From: Bugula neritina
Taxonomy: Eukaryota; Bryozoa; Gymnolaemata; Cheilostomatida; Bugulidae
Assembly: GCA_964035545.1 (NCBI GenBank)
Contig: OZ037770.1
Location: 8,261,473-8,325,472, forward strand
Direction: 5' to 3'
Length of the DNA: 64,000 nucleotides
A program made the position numbers and the translations under genes. Every line of letters starts with the position of its first letter. Position 1 is the stretch's first letter. Below the pieces are notes generated by a model. The model ran no database searches. It was not told where the DNA came from and was given only the letters and a program-made list of their open reading frames with translations. This document shows, piece by piece, positions 13,001 to 23,554 of this stretch.

Positions 13001-16000
13001 TCTGGTGTGAAAGGTACATTATTACTGATGGCAGTTACAGTAAATATGTACGTTTCTCCAGGAGTCAACTTATTTATAGTAACAGAACTACCATTTCCAC
13101 GAGGTACATCTTTCACAGAAGGAGAAGGAAGGGAACATGGAGCGCTACATTTAACTGCTACTCTTACAGAATCCCACACAGTGTTAGAATTAGGATTACT
13201 CCATTTTACATTAGCAGTGTTTGTACTACCAGGTGGGGATAACTCTGCTGTTACATTAGTCACAGGGGAAGGAGCTACAGAGGAAAGAGAATACGACACA
13301 CTAACTACAAGCTACAAACAGTGCGCAACAAACATGTTAGAATGTTAGTAATGAGTACAAGCAAAAATTTACATTATAAAAAACCATTTGGCACACATAT
13401 TACGATGGAATCTTACAAGAAAATATGAACTAAAAATAGGTTTCAATGGTAAGTTTCATTATTGCCACAACAACAGTATATTGTTTAGTGAAACTCTAAG
13501 TCTCAGAGAGAAAAAGCAGGAAACATACAACAGGGCTGATGTAAGTTAGAATTTAGCTACAAGAGAGAAGAAAATCTAATAGCAAGTAGTCCGAGTCATG
13601 TGGCCCTAGCCTAACGTCAAAGGCGGCTACCAAAAGCCATGCCAATTAAGGCACAGCAGGAACGAGAAATGATTTACCTACTTTTTCATTTCATTTAATT
13701 CTTTTCATTTGAATGGTTTTTAACCTGCTGGCAAATTGCAAGAGATTTAGTCTCAACAATATTTTTGCCAATATTTAGAGTTTTATCATGCTGGCTAATT
13801 ACAAAACAACTAGTCTTTATATTATTCTGCAACATTAAGAGTTTCGTTATGTAAACTACCCATTCAGAAACTAACTCCTACATATGCAGCAAATGATAAA
13901 GTTTTTTTGTTTTGAACCAAAGCTTAATAGTAGGCTTAGTGATAGTATTGACACTTAAACTAGAGAATATAAACTAGATCAAAACTTGTACGCAGGCAAT
14001 ACTATGAGTATGACCACACTGACAGCTATAGTCTGTCTCATACTCAAAGTAATGATGATAGTTTACTTTTTCAGTAAGCTAGATTATTAAACTGGATTCA
14101 ATTTCATTACTAATAATCTGTAACAATTTCATAATAAATTATGTTTTGCAACAGTGACTTACTACAAACCCAGCAAATTGCAAATACATGCTGAAGTCAT
14201 ACTAATATCACATATTTGATTGTATAGAAGTAGCTGAAATATACCCTAAAACATTGGTTTTAACTCAGCAATAGATTATGAGCAGAGCCAATGTAAGAAA
14301 ATGTCAGGTGCAGATAACCAAGGAGCAAGCATTATGCTGCCATAACTGTGAAGAGGCATTTAAAAACTTGACTTCAGTGAAATTCACCATTATAATTAGT
14401 GTACTTGACCTGGCAGGGCCAATAGTTTTTGAGGTCACACACAACAGCTATTTACCCTATCATGGTTGGCTTAAATTCATTCAGTTATAGTCAGCATAAC
14501 AATATTTGGTGTATAGTTAAATCTCTGCTGTAAGTTTGCATGAAGATGACCGCAATCAAGTTACACAAAAGTTTACTTTATTGAATATAATATTTACTAA
14601 GGTATATAAGCTTGTTCATAAACGTGCTTTATTGCTATAATACTTTTTGAGTGATGCGCTCTATGAATTCTAAAAAATTGTTTCAGTAGCTATAGAACAT
14701 CGGTTTTCTGATTTTTCACAAACATCTGTAGAAGACAAAAGAATCCACAGCTAACTTGCCTGTATGATTGGGTGAATATAGAGAGGATGATGAACAATTT
14801 ACTGTTAGGGAGTTTTCTTGCTTTCCTTACAGTGAAGACTTATAACATAAGCCACTATTCATCTGATAAACTAAAATTCTCAATTCTTATTAAAATTATT
14901 GATACAGTTTGTTATAGCAAAGAATAGTTTTAGGTTTAATAAACCAGTGCAAACTTAGCATATGCCTTTAACTTTTTTGCAATTTCTTAAATTATATGAT
15001 TGACATCCACAACCCATATTTCTTATACCCATGTACACCGTGACATCAAAATTTACTATTACTATTTGAAATTGTCAAATTCTGTGACCCAATTGGTTCA
15101 AGCCATGTGTCACTAAGCTGCGCAACAGAAACTACCCTTGAGATTAAAATACTGCTAGCCACCAAATCAAAAAGTAAATATTCTGGTATTTTAAATAAAG
15201 TTTTTAAATAAATTGTCTAAATCGAAAACAATTTGGTTTTAGGAAAATCTCAAAAGTCGTACAAAAATTTCTAATATTAAATTTTCAAATGAACTATATT
15301 ATATAGCATGATGAAGTAAAATACCAATTTTGTTTTCATATTATTAATTCGCCACAATCAGGTCAGTAATGATACTAAAAACGTAAGGAAGTTAAATAAT
15401 TTTTCTTGTATTTAGCTGGAAACATTTTATAAACATTTCATATGCAAACACAAAGGTGTGACCTTTCATTTTACAGTAATAGGTGGCTTCAAAATAAACT
15501 GGATTCCCATATCCTTTAGGTAAAACTCAAAATATATAAGATATTATATCAAGACAAATGTAAAATGATTGTGAGTTTGCCCAATGTTCATCATTCGGAA
15601 TATAGCTCTACAGCAAAATAGAAAATTTGATAGCCTAAATTCTCTAGTCATCTATTTTTTCTTAGTGCGGGTTTAAACCTTGCAGGCCACAGTCTCTTTT
15701 GTGAGAGTTTTGTCAAAAACAGAAACTTTGCTCAAACGTGTTTAATCAATTACTAATATTGGTAAGAGAAGTTCAAACTGTTTTAGAAGAAACTGTCAAC
15801 TAACATTAGAATGACTAAAAAGAAGGGAGACTGCAGAGTGAAATGTAGATACTAATCTTGGAAACACCCAGCACAATTTGTAGGCAGTAATTGATCTATT
15901 ATGCGGTATGAATTTCAAATCTCTTTTTTAACTAATATAACTTTAATGTATACTAAACTAGTTACTAAAAACTTGCAAAGGCCAAGGGTTAGGTTGAAGG

Positions 16001-19000
16001 AGGCTAAAGAACATACCCATAGTTAGCTCAGCACTATTCTCTGGCGTGGAAGGTACATCATTACTGATTACAGTTACAGTAAATATGTACGTTTCTCCAG
16101 GAGTCAAGTTATTTATAGTAACAGAACTACCACTTGCACGAGGTACATCTTCCACAGAAGGAGGGGAACATGGAGAGCTACATTTAACTTCTACTTTTAC
16201 AGAATCCCACACAGTGCTAGGATTACTCCATGTTATAATAACAGTGTTTGTACTATCAGGTGAGGATAACTCTGCTGTTACATTAGTCACAGGAGAAGGA
16301 ACTACAGAGGAAAGAGGATACAACACACTAACTACAAGCTACAAACACAGCACTACAAACATGTTAGAATGTTAGCAGTTAGAAGAAGCTTAAGTGTTCA
16401 TTATATAAAGCCTAACATAAACTTGCATTCACACAAGTTTATAGTCGCAATTCCTGTTAGAAATTTTTTGACAAAAATGTTTTCAGTATGTGTAGGACCA
16501 CACGGCGCCTTTTACACGTTCGAGAATACGCGCTAGTGACCTGCCACACACAGTGCATGTGTTGCGAGTGCAAAAATATATTAGCCAATGATGTTAGCGT
16601 TAAACTTTACTGCTCGCCTACAGGTGTTTGTTTTTAAAACTACGTCATTGGCAAAGTGATTTAGATATTATAAAAGCGGAAATGCAAACTATATAAAACT
16701 GTTTTAATTCAGCTCGCTAGAAATTTAATCGTAAATTAAGATAAAAAAGTGTGCTCGCTAAATATTACATGGTAATAAGCCAATTAGATCAAACACGCAC
16801 AAGCGTGCCGCTGAGCTCGCTCAGCATGCTAGACGCATGAAAATCCCGCTCAAGACGTCTAAGTTTTGGGCTGAAAATGATTTCTCGCACGCCATGCGCG
16901 TGTTAAACGCGTCGTGTGGCCCTACACTGAATCGGGATATGGACTTATTCAGATCAGGCACAGAAGCAATTATGACTGGATGCTCTTCCTAATATCACCA
17001 ATAGCCTTTGCCGGGGGTTCAAACCCATGACTTCATATTTACTAAGCAAACGCTTTAACCCCCAGACCATCGCTGCTCCTCAGAATAAGCTTGCAAAATA
17101 AAATAATATAATCTTAGATAGGCTGAAATACTAGGCTGTAATATTCCCATAAAAACCGCATAGTGTTAAACTCTAAGATGGAGTAAAACAACAAGAGACG
17201 TTAAGATTAATTGTGAGTCTTTGCCTTATTTTACCATTCAAAAGTTTAGCTGCAGTAAAAGAGAAACTTCAATAGCCCAAATTCTCTAACTATCTTTTTG
17301 CACAGAGTGCGAGCTAAAATCTCAAAAATCACAGTTTACTTTGTTCAAAATATGAGCTTTGCACAATTTTGTTCAATCAGTTACCTACGCAATTTGGTCA
17401 CACCAGCTCAACCTGTTTTAGCAGTTACTGTGAACCAAAGTTAGAATAACTGAAGAGAAAGGAGACAGCAGGGTGAAATGTAGATACTAATCTTGAAAAC
17501 ACTCAACACATTTTATGGGCAGTGAGTGATCTATTACAGGGTATTAACTTCAACTTTCCTTTTTCACCTAATTCAAGTTCATTGTACACTAAACTAGTAA
17601 CTAAAAAGGAACAAAGGCCAAGGGTTAGGTTGAAAGAGGCTAAAGGACATACCCATAGTTAACTCAGTAATATTCTCTGGCGTGGAAGATACATTATTAC
17701 TGATTACAGTTACAGTAAATATGTACGTTTCTCCAGGAGTCAAGCTATTTATAGTAACAGAACTACCACTTCCATGAGGTACATCTTTCACAGAAGGAGG
17801 GGAACATGGAGAGTTACATTTAACTTTTACTCTTACAGAATCCCACACAGTGTTAGGATTACTCCATGTTATAATAACAGTGTTTGTACTATCAGGTGGG
17901 GATAACTCTGCTGTTACATTAGTCACAGGGGAAGGAACTACAGAGGAAAGAGAATACAACACACAAACTACAAGCTACAAACACAGCACTACAAACACGT
18001 TAGAGTAGCAGTTAGAAAAAGCTCAATTGAACACTACATAAAGCCTATAACAGAATTGCACAAGAAAATACGACCTCTGAGAAGTTGAAATGCTAGTTTG
18101 TACAATTTCGATGACAACAGCATAGCCTAAAGCAAAGTGAAATGAAAGGAAACATTTAAAACAGCCGTGAGATGACCATTTTGTCAGTCAAAAATTAGCA
18201 GAAAAAGTTTAATAACTCAAGTTCTAGAAAAATCTTTTAGCACAGAGAGCAGACTAAAATATCAAAAATCACAATTTCTTTTGTTTGAAACTTGGGCTTT
18301 TAGCTCAAATTTGTTCAATTTTTCACCAATATTGGTCACATCAATGACCTTCAACCAATAGTAGGGTGACAACTAAGCTACCAACCCTTACTACACTCAG
18401 GTGGACAATGAGTGACTTATTACATGATAGCTGTTTTAAATATCTGCTTCAAACTAATTCACTAAAACTACTTACTAAAACTTGCAAAGTCAAGGGTTAG
18501 GTCAAAGAAAGTTAAAACGACATACCCATAGTTAGCTCAGCACTATTCTCTGGTGTGGAAAGTACATTATTACTAATTACAGTTACAGTAAATATGTACG
18601 TTTCTCCAGGAGTCAAGTTATTTATAGTAACAGAACTACCACTTCCACGAGGTACATCTTCCACAGAAGGAGGAGAAGGGGAACATGGAGAGTTACATGT
18701 AACTTCTACTCTTACAGAATCCCACACAGTGTTAGGATTACTCCATGTTATATTAGCAGTGTTTGTACTATCAGGTGGGGATAACTCTGCTGTTACACTA
18801 GTCACAGGGGAAGGAGCTACAAGAAAAAACAACTTTCAAAATGAACATGTCAAAAGCTACATTTGCAGTAAAATATAACAAATGTTTCATTTAGTTTATT
18901 GACATGATGAAAGATATTCAAGATAATAAATTAGTTTACAATAATTTTAGCAAGGTTTTGGCAGTGATGTAGTTGTTCTAAACTAATTCTAAGTTGGTAG

Positions 19001-22000
19001 CAAATTTATGTTTTCAAATATTAAAAGTTTTCACTTTTAATTTCCCCATCAACACCTGACATCATCTTTTCCCACTTATGTAAATCTATTCAGAGTGTAA
19101 CTCATTTTATTTGTATGTCTTGTCTCATTTATCATGATGTCTATGCCTTCAACATGTAGCTGTGACACTTCTTTAAATAGTTTCAAAAGTTTAAAATTTT
19201 AGTCAAGTAGGAGATGCAACTTATAGTATTAGCCCTTGACCTTCTATAGCACCTGACAGTCTACTAATGTCATGTACAACGAGTTTGTGGTTTGTTATAA
19301 GTATATATGTTTATATTATTTCAACGTATACTGTGTACAAGTTTTAAAGTTGTAGTTCTTTATTGAATTGATTATTTAGCTCACAACTTCTACAAGTAGA
19401 TATAAGAATAATGAGTTATCTCCTCGTGTAACTTGGGTCTCAGTCAAGTCGTTCAAGTCAATGTCTAATCAAATCAAGAAAAAAACTTAGTCAACTTCAA
19501 GTTGAATTGAGTCAACTCAAGTCAATTCACCGGTAGACTTGAGAAAATTGAATTAACTTGCAAGTACAGCCAAAGCCAAAATCCATAGTGTTCATTTGTA
19601 TGCAGTTATTATAATAGGTAGTTATACGCACTTAGCAGCTTGGATAAAACGAACTGCATCTTCAGTTAATTGAAACAAATAAGAATTTAAATTTATAATT
19701 TTCATGCATTATTATAATAGTTACAAACACTTGGCAGCTTGAATAAAGCACACTGTATTGTTAGATATTGCTATTATGAAAGGAATAATAATGTTAAACT
19801 AATTTAATGAAGAACGATATTAAAATAATGGCTGAACCCAAGTGAAATCTCTGTAAGAGGTTTCAAATTTTAGTTGATTACTGAAATAATTTCAACTAGT
19901 ACATCAACTATTTAAATTCATATAAAGTTAGTTGAGTAAGTCAAGTCGATGATTTTTAGAAGTCAAGGAACTTCAAGTACTAGAGTCTGCCGGAACTTGA
20001 GACAATATGACATGGAAATTACTTCTGACACCTACTTCTAAAAATAGCTTGACATAAGATAGTAGGTAGGTAAGTAGGTAGGTAAGTAGGTAGGTAAGTA
20101 GGTAGGTAGGTTTGATCTCACACAGCATCATATTATGAGTTTAGAAGTACGTAGGAATTTAGGCTATATTCTTAAGTCAGCAGTTAGTCAGTTGTAACAC
20201 CAGCTAATAGATCGAAACAAAATGCTGTGTATTACGCAGAAGAAGTTACCTAATTTAACTGTGTCAAACTCCACCATCCACTCTGTACAGAACCAGAAGT
20301 AGTGTTCACATAGGCTTGTATAGAGACAGTATAGTCCTGTCCTGGAGTAGCACCTTGCAGAGTGTAAGTTCTCACTGTCTTATCTGGAATATCTAGAGGG
20401 GAGCTGCTATCACCACACAACCCTGTATAATATAAAGCCAGGGTTGAAATTGTGATCATAGGGAGCTGATACATACAGCATGCAACAAAGAACAAAATGT
20501 GCAATTGAATTGTGAGCTGCATAAATTTCAGGCAAAACAGCGTCGGACTTCTAAAATTTAAGGAAATGTAGGACTGAGTTTGAAGGTAAGATGTGCACAA
20601 CATATGGCATGTGGCAATTTCGTCTAATAAGAGTAGTACATCCATGCAATACTACTACTCTGTAAGTTGTGGAGTAAAGTTCCTACTTTCTTTACAAATG
20701 TGGAGCTAAACTAATGGATAGGATAATATATAAACTTTTATTTACTAAACCCTGATAGAAAATATGAAATCCTTCCCAGTTATTAGCATCTGAAGAAAGT
20801 GTAGACAATAAATAATCTTACCTACAGCTGGGATACAGCTTAACCTGAATCCACTGACAACATGTGTATCATCATATGTCCATTCTAGAGAGATGTTTGT
20901 ACCTGAGGGGTCTGCTCCGGTTGGAACTACATCTGCAGGAACTATTGGAGCAAGAAATATAACACATCAAGATATTTTTTATTACATATGCCTAAATTGA
21001 ACATTACAATGTGTTGTTTGATAATATAACAAGCTCAATATTTACATATACTTTTATACAATACAAGTATAACTACAAGTGTGATAAATAAAATAGATAA
21101 GAACATACCCATAGTTAGCTCAGTACTATTCTCTGGTGTGGAAAATACATTATTACTGATTACAGTTACAGTAAATATGTACGTTTCTCCAGGAGTCAAC
21201 TTATTTATAGTAACAGAACTACCACTTCCACGAGGTACATCTTTCACAGAAGAAGGGGAACATGGAGAGCTACATGTAACTTCTACTCTTACAGAATCCC
21301 ACACAGTGTTAGGATTACTCCATGTTATAATAGCAGTGTTTGTACTATCATGTGGGGATAACTCTGCTGTTACACTAGTCACAGAGGAAGGAGCTACAGA
21401 GGAAATGGAGAACACACCCTAACTGATAGGAACACAAACACCACAGAAGGGGGTAACCGGGTACACACCAGTTAGCAAATCAATATGATTATAAATAAGC
21501 ATGAAATTGATTAAAATAAATATATGATTAGACCAACATATGAGTTAAATTTTATACCAAAACCGTAAAGCAATGTGGAATAGTAAACACCAGGAAAGTG
21601 TTATCCAAATGAACCACAATCAGATAAGAGATACACACAGGGCAGGAATTGCTACACTTTTTGATAAATTCAAGAAATGTGTCTACGCAGAGTTTGATGC
21701 TCTAGTAAAATCAATCGATACAGGTAATATTTTGTACGTAACTAAACACTTAGTAAGGCGGCAAAAGTGTAGCAATCCAAGCAAAAAGAAACCATAATGA
21801 GGTTAAAACACCGAAACAGAAAGTCAAGCAGCACCAGTGATAACAGCAGCTGTAGCTGAAGGCAGCCCGGTTGCCTAAAATTCGCGTGGAGTTCATATTT
21901 TCCGAGAACTCTTTTCAGTTTGAATGCTCTGCTGCCGAATGAGCTAGGAACTCTCCGTATGACGCATGCGCTACGCTGTTATTAATAACATACAGTTATG

Positions 22001-23554
22001 TTGGTATCATGTAACACACCTGCAGTGAATGTCACATTATTACTTTCTACACCATCATCTCTTAAGGTAGAGTTCATATAGTTGAATGACAGAACCCTGA
22101 CAGTGTACTCAGCTCCAGGTGTGGGCAGGGAGATAGTTTGAGAAGAAATCTGAGTTCTTGTATCAAGACTGTCTTCATACATAGCTGAGGTTCCATTGCT
22201 ATACTGAACCTGTAAGAAAGGGAGGGGAAGATATGCTCCAATATAAACACATTGAGAGAAAACTGTGCATTTTGAAAACCAAAGATATTTTTTAGCTGTT
22301 TAGTCTTTATAATTGAATTTTCTACCCATTAAGATAAATATCTTAGAAGAGAAGCATGTGTTAGACATAATTTCTGTTCACATGGCCATACTATTTAGAC
22401 ATGGAGTTATGCTACTCACCATGTAGTAAACACCTGCTTCTGTAGTCCAAGATACAGTGATGGAGTCTGTTTGTGGGTTTGAGACACTTACATCAGTTGC
22501 AGCATCTACAAATAGAAATACTCTACTATGAAGCTACAACTTTGCTAACCAATATATTGGTGTGTTATGTACTTTTAACAGTATAAGTACAGGTGTACTT
22601 ATAACAGTATGAGTACATGTGTACTTGTAACAGTATGAGCACATGTGTACTTGTAACAGTATGAGTACATATGTACTTGTAACAGTATAAGTACAGGCGT
22701 ACTAGTAACAGTATAAGTACACGTGTACTTGTAACAGTATGAGCACATGTGTACTTGTAACAGTATGAGTACATATGTACTTGTAACAGTATGAGTACAT
22801 GTGTACTAGTAACAGTATGAGTACATGTGTACTAGTAACAGTATGAGTATACATGTGTACTTGTATGGAGTAGATTGAGTAAATAATGCTCAGAATACAT
22901 AAAGTTCGTTAGAAACATGGCTATGTGATAACATAGCAGAGCAAGTTTGACAACTCCTCCACAATACTGTGAGATTAGCTTTCAGATCACACACTATATG
23001 TACATGTGCGTGGAATTGTGTTCTCTCTTTCTTAGAAATATTTGTCAGTCACCAGCAGTATTTTAGCAGTTACCGCAAGCTATATTCAACTAATCTCAAC
23101 GGAGGGAAAGAAAGAAGAGGTGATATATAACCATTAAATTCTGATCTTGAGATATCTAAGTGTGTAGAGGAATTCAGATAGATTAGCAGCTTCAAGAATA
23201 CAGGTTACATTTCTTTAGAGTAAAATACTCACTGGGTGGTGCCAATGTAGTGGTAGTGGGTGCAGCAGTTGTGGTGGTAGCTGTGGTGGTAGCTGTGTTG
23301 GTAGCAGTGGTGGTAGATGTGGTGGTAGGTGTGTTGGTAGGTGTGGTGGTAGCTGTGTTGGTAGCTGTGTTGGTAGCTGTGATGGTAGTTGTGGTGGTAG
23401 CTGTGGTGGTAGCTGTGTTGGTAGCTGTGGTGGTAGGTGTGTTGGTAGGTGTGGTGGTAGCTGTGATGGTAGAAGTATCAGTAGGAGGTGAAACAGTTGA
23501 GTTCCCTGCTGCATCTCCAGTTGTTGGATAACTCAGAGTCACACACAGTACAAC
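935..23554 (-). CDS. Receptor tyrosine phosphatase-like gene copy 1 (3' end beyond window, with frameshifted exons)
   Basis: Tandem paralogue of the 32.5-54.2 kb gene, same strand. I traced 29 exons from a Thr-rich exon (23554-23233) through FN3 exons to the transmembrane (1827-1657), juxtamembrane (1355-1241) and first PTP exon (1025-935). From 11484 downwards every exon has a partner of the same phase in copy 2, most with identical length. Two FN3 exons are out of frame: 20422-20250 is one base short and 12382-12084 is two bases long. The remaining PTP exons are not in the window. The gene may be a pseudogene, may skip the symmetric damaged exons, or may make a receptor without a full phosphatase domain. 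Confidence 0.75.
1241..1827 (-). CDS. Transmembrane and juxtamembrane exons (copy 1)
   Basis: Exon 1827-1657 encodes GFTSAGYSDSDC and a helix starting PIIVGVVVAVTLLV, closed by LRRQQRTK. Exon 1355-1241 encodes the charged juxtamembrane stretch. Lengths (171 and 115) and phases are identical to copy 2. Their intron is about 330 bases shorter than in copy 2. Confidence 0.85.
1915..3758 (-). CDS. Membrane-proximal ectodomain exons (copy 1)
   Basis: Exons 3758-3573, 3228-3093 and 2019-1915 correspond one to one to copy 2 exons 39221-37611. The second exon ends in SNRKK and the third supplies the last base of the arginine, giving RKKR, a good furin-type consensus. Cleavage there would leave a short extracellular stub on the transmembrane piece, as known for LAR-type receptor phosphatases; for this protein it is inference. 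Confidence 0.8.
2031..2345. repeat. 18-bp intronic minisatellite (copy 1)
   Basis: About sixteen units of a pattern close to AGTAACTCACTAACTATC, upstream of the acceptor for exon 2019-1915. The equivalent site in copy 2 (37742-37840) has only five or six units, so array length has changed since duplication. Open frames on both strands here are a product of the repeat. Confidence 0.9.
4025..10635 (-). CDS. Unique FN3 domains, ten exons (copy 1)
   Basis: Exon pairs 10635-10517 + 10337-10178; 9143-9009 + 8860-8699; 8489-8314 + 8233-8020; 7373-7216 + 6665-6542; 4455-4274 + 4178-4025. Each pair makes one FN3 domain and matches copy 2 in phase and, except 10337-10178 (six bases longer), in length. 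Typical strands seen are LTWNKPVQENG, YTVSVQAKT and YTVSIQART. The intron between 6542 and 4455 is enlarged by a LINE insertion. The acceptor of 8489-8314 reads CTTACAG, while copy 2 has CTGAAAG, a weaker polypyrimidine context. Confidence 0.85.
4765..5826 (+). CDS. LINE reverse transcriptase, N-terminally truncated
   Basis: Open frame of 353 residues with reverse transcriptase blocks in order: FLDFSSAFNTI (about residue 41), GTPQGCCLSPLLF (about 97), IKYADDTC with the YADD catalytic box (about 126), then YLGVLVDQ and a thumb region. The frame opens at DKYQFGYRTNRSTQDAL, a block lying inside the family's usual protein, so the endonuclease domain and 5' part are lost. The family is probably CR1/Jockey-like; this was not tested. 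The first ATG is not a natural start. Confidence 0.9.
   Translation: MDKYQFGYRTNRSTQDALLCLTTTVTSFIDKKASNYARCLFLDFSSAFNTISIPDLITQLTHLDSNVTEWIYSFLTNRVQRTVVDGITSNPIITNTGTPQGCCLSPLLFSIYTNRITSSQSNITVIKYADDTCIIGCIGKQSDLNIYFDEIKRISKQCDDLNLLINPSKTQEMMFSTQRAKPHTPTLVLNGTNIVLSEKVRYLGVLVDQNLRFHEHVQSVVTTASRRMYIVKNFAYLSSKPLANMLFKSFIMSRIAYCLPTIFTCIYASDKKAIRRILKDCSKLGIKYLNIDLHIQKLTKELAIKYITDNDHFINNFLSQCPSGRYRTIKYRGAWGRDSFLRHLVNTLNELLF
5921..6480 (-). mobile_element. Possible solo LTR within the LINE 3' region (borders uncertain)
   Basis: On the minus strand a TATAAAAG-type box (about 6049-6061) is followed about 80 bases later by CAATAAAGG (5967-5975), then a short tail ending in GAGCA at 5921. This compact promoter-plus-poly(A) layout is the same as in the gypsy LTRs at 54343 and 61180. 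I could not find the other terminus or a target duplication, so this is tentative. Confidence 0.35.
7405..7775. repeat. 16-bp intronic minisatellite (copy 1)
   Basis: More than twenty units close to TGTCAACTAGTGTATG, in the intron just upstream (minus strand) of exon 7373-7216. The copy 2 counterpart at 41018-41207 has about half as many units. Confidence 0.9.
10759..21393 (-). CDS. Repetitive FN3 block of exon types A, B and C (copy 1)
   Basis: Ten phase 1-1 exons, 5' to 3': A 21393-21109, C 20941-20822, B 20422-20250 (173 b, frameshifted), A 18816-18526, A 17937-17653, A 16301-16017, A 13274-12978, A 12382-12084 (299 b, frameshifted), C 11484-11365, B 10932-10759. The encoded domains carry TWSNPNTVWDSVRVEV, LTPGETYIFTV, SGFRLGCIPAVG and YTVSIQAYVNTTS. 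The exon order differs from copy 2 (A-C-B-A-A-A-A-A-C-B against B-A-A-A-C-B-A-C-B-A-C-B), so modules were gained or lost independently. Confidence 0.85.
12084..12382 (-). pseudogene. Type A FN3 exon with 2-base insertion
   Basis: The other A exons read TTATTTATAGTAAC on the plus strand at the equivalent place; this one has two extra T's (around 12177-12188). The frame is shifted after GSGSSVTI and stops shortly after. It is otherwise nearly identical to the intact neighbour 13274-12978. Skipping the exon would keep frame because both ends are phase 1. Confidence 0.8.
12950..13590. repeat. Recent tandem duplication of a type A exon plus intron
   Basis: Positions about 12060-12700 repeat at about 12950-13590 (offset 892-894), covering the A exon and around 300 bases of flanking intron with few differences. 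The two-base frameshift in the left copy therefore arose after a recent duplication. Confidence 0.8.
13591..16016. other. Intron of copy 1, no recognised feature
   Basis: About 2.4 kb of AT-rich intron between type A exons. GTGGCCCTAGCC near 13610 resembles the end of a GGGCCACAC-type MITE. I see no coding exon. Confidence 0.5.
16490..16927. mobile_element. MITE with GTGTAGGRCCACAC termini (copy a)
   Basis: Inverted termini GTGTAGGACCACACGGCGC and, at the other end, GCGTCGTGTGGCCCTACAC, 438 bases long with no coding capacity. Closely related copies lie at 50074-50511 and 51715-52137. Confidence 0.7.
16968..17083 (-). mobile_element. tRNA-derived SINE (copy a)
   Basis: On the minus strand it reads like a tRNA gene start: a box A-like TGGTCTGGGGGTTAAAGCG (17046-17069) and box B GGGTTTGAACCCC (about 17014-17026), followed by GGTGATATTAGGAAGAGCAT. 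A cloverleaf is not complete, and related copies at 44973, 50541 and 52165 point to a SINE rather than a tRNA gene. Confidence 0.6.
18817..20249. other. Intron of copy 1, with GTAG microsatellite
   Basis: Intronic sequence between exon 18816-18526 and the frameshifted B exon. A (GTAG)n/(GTAAGTAG)n microsatellite is at 20061-20111. No coding exon recognised. Confidence 0.6.
20250..20422 (-). pseudogene. Type B FN3 exon with 1-base deletion
   Basis: At 20270-20280 the plus strand reads CCACCATCCA where the best-matching B exon (53993-54166) has CCACCCATCCA. The exon is 173 instead of 174 bases, shifting frame after VQSGW. Splice borders look intact (GTAACT donor, TATACAG acceptor). Confidence 0.78.
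22020..22505 (-). CDS. First FN3 domain of copy 1, two exons
   Basis: Exons 22505-22420 (86 b) and 22209-22020 (190 b) join in phase 0 and encode DVSVSNPQTDSITVSWTT, then GAEYTVRVLSFN, the early tryptophan strand and late tyrosine strand of an FN3 fold. The phases fit the Thr-rich exon before and the type A exon after. No equivalent is seen for copy 2. Confidence 0.8.
22565..22870. repeat. 26-bp intronic minisatellite
   Basis: About eleven units close to ACTTGTAACAGTATGAGTACATGTGT in the intron between the Thr-rich exon and the first FN3 exon of copy 1. Confidence 0.9.
23233..23554 (-). CDS. Threonine-rich mucin-like exon, probable N-terminal region of copy 1
   Basis: A 322-base exon (acceptor TTTACAG, donor GTGAGT) that reads VVLCVTLSYPTTGDAAGNS and then about 75 residues almost only of T, A, P, N and S, coded by an imperfect ACC/GCT-rich repeat. 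Its phase joins the FN3 exon 22505-22420. Such stretches in receptors are usually heavily O-glycosylated stalks. VVLCVTL could be the end of a signal peptide begun in an earlier exon, but I could not find that exon. Two alternative frames are also open because of the repeat; the phase match picks this one. Confidence 0.7.

Noticed and set aside
12965-13348. Plus-strand frames of 105-127 residues over each type A exon
   Set aside because: They are antisense shadows. The minus frame has the FN3 signature, in-phase splice sites and conservation.
16968-17083. A genuine tRNA gene on the minus strand
   Set aside because: Box A and box B are present, but stems are poor and related copies occur in other introns; a SINE is more likely.
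21573-21797. Small plus-strand frame (74 residues) in a copy 1 intron
   Set aside because: Lysine-rich with no recognisable motif and no splice context; possibly an old transposon scrap, not supportable as a gene.
22565-22870. CRISPR-like regular repeats (also at 2031, 7405, 34757)
   Set aside because: Units are directly abutting without unique spacers and lie in introns; these are minisatellites.
23192-23542. Alternative proline/leucine-rich frame of the Thr-rich exon
   Set aside because: The same repeat is open in another frame, but only the Thr-rich frame matches the phases of the flanking exons.
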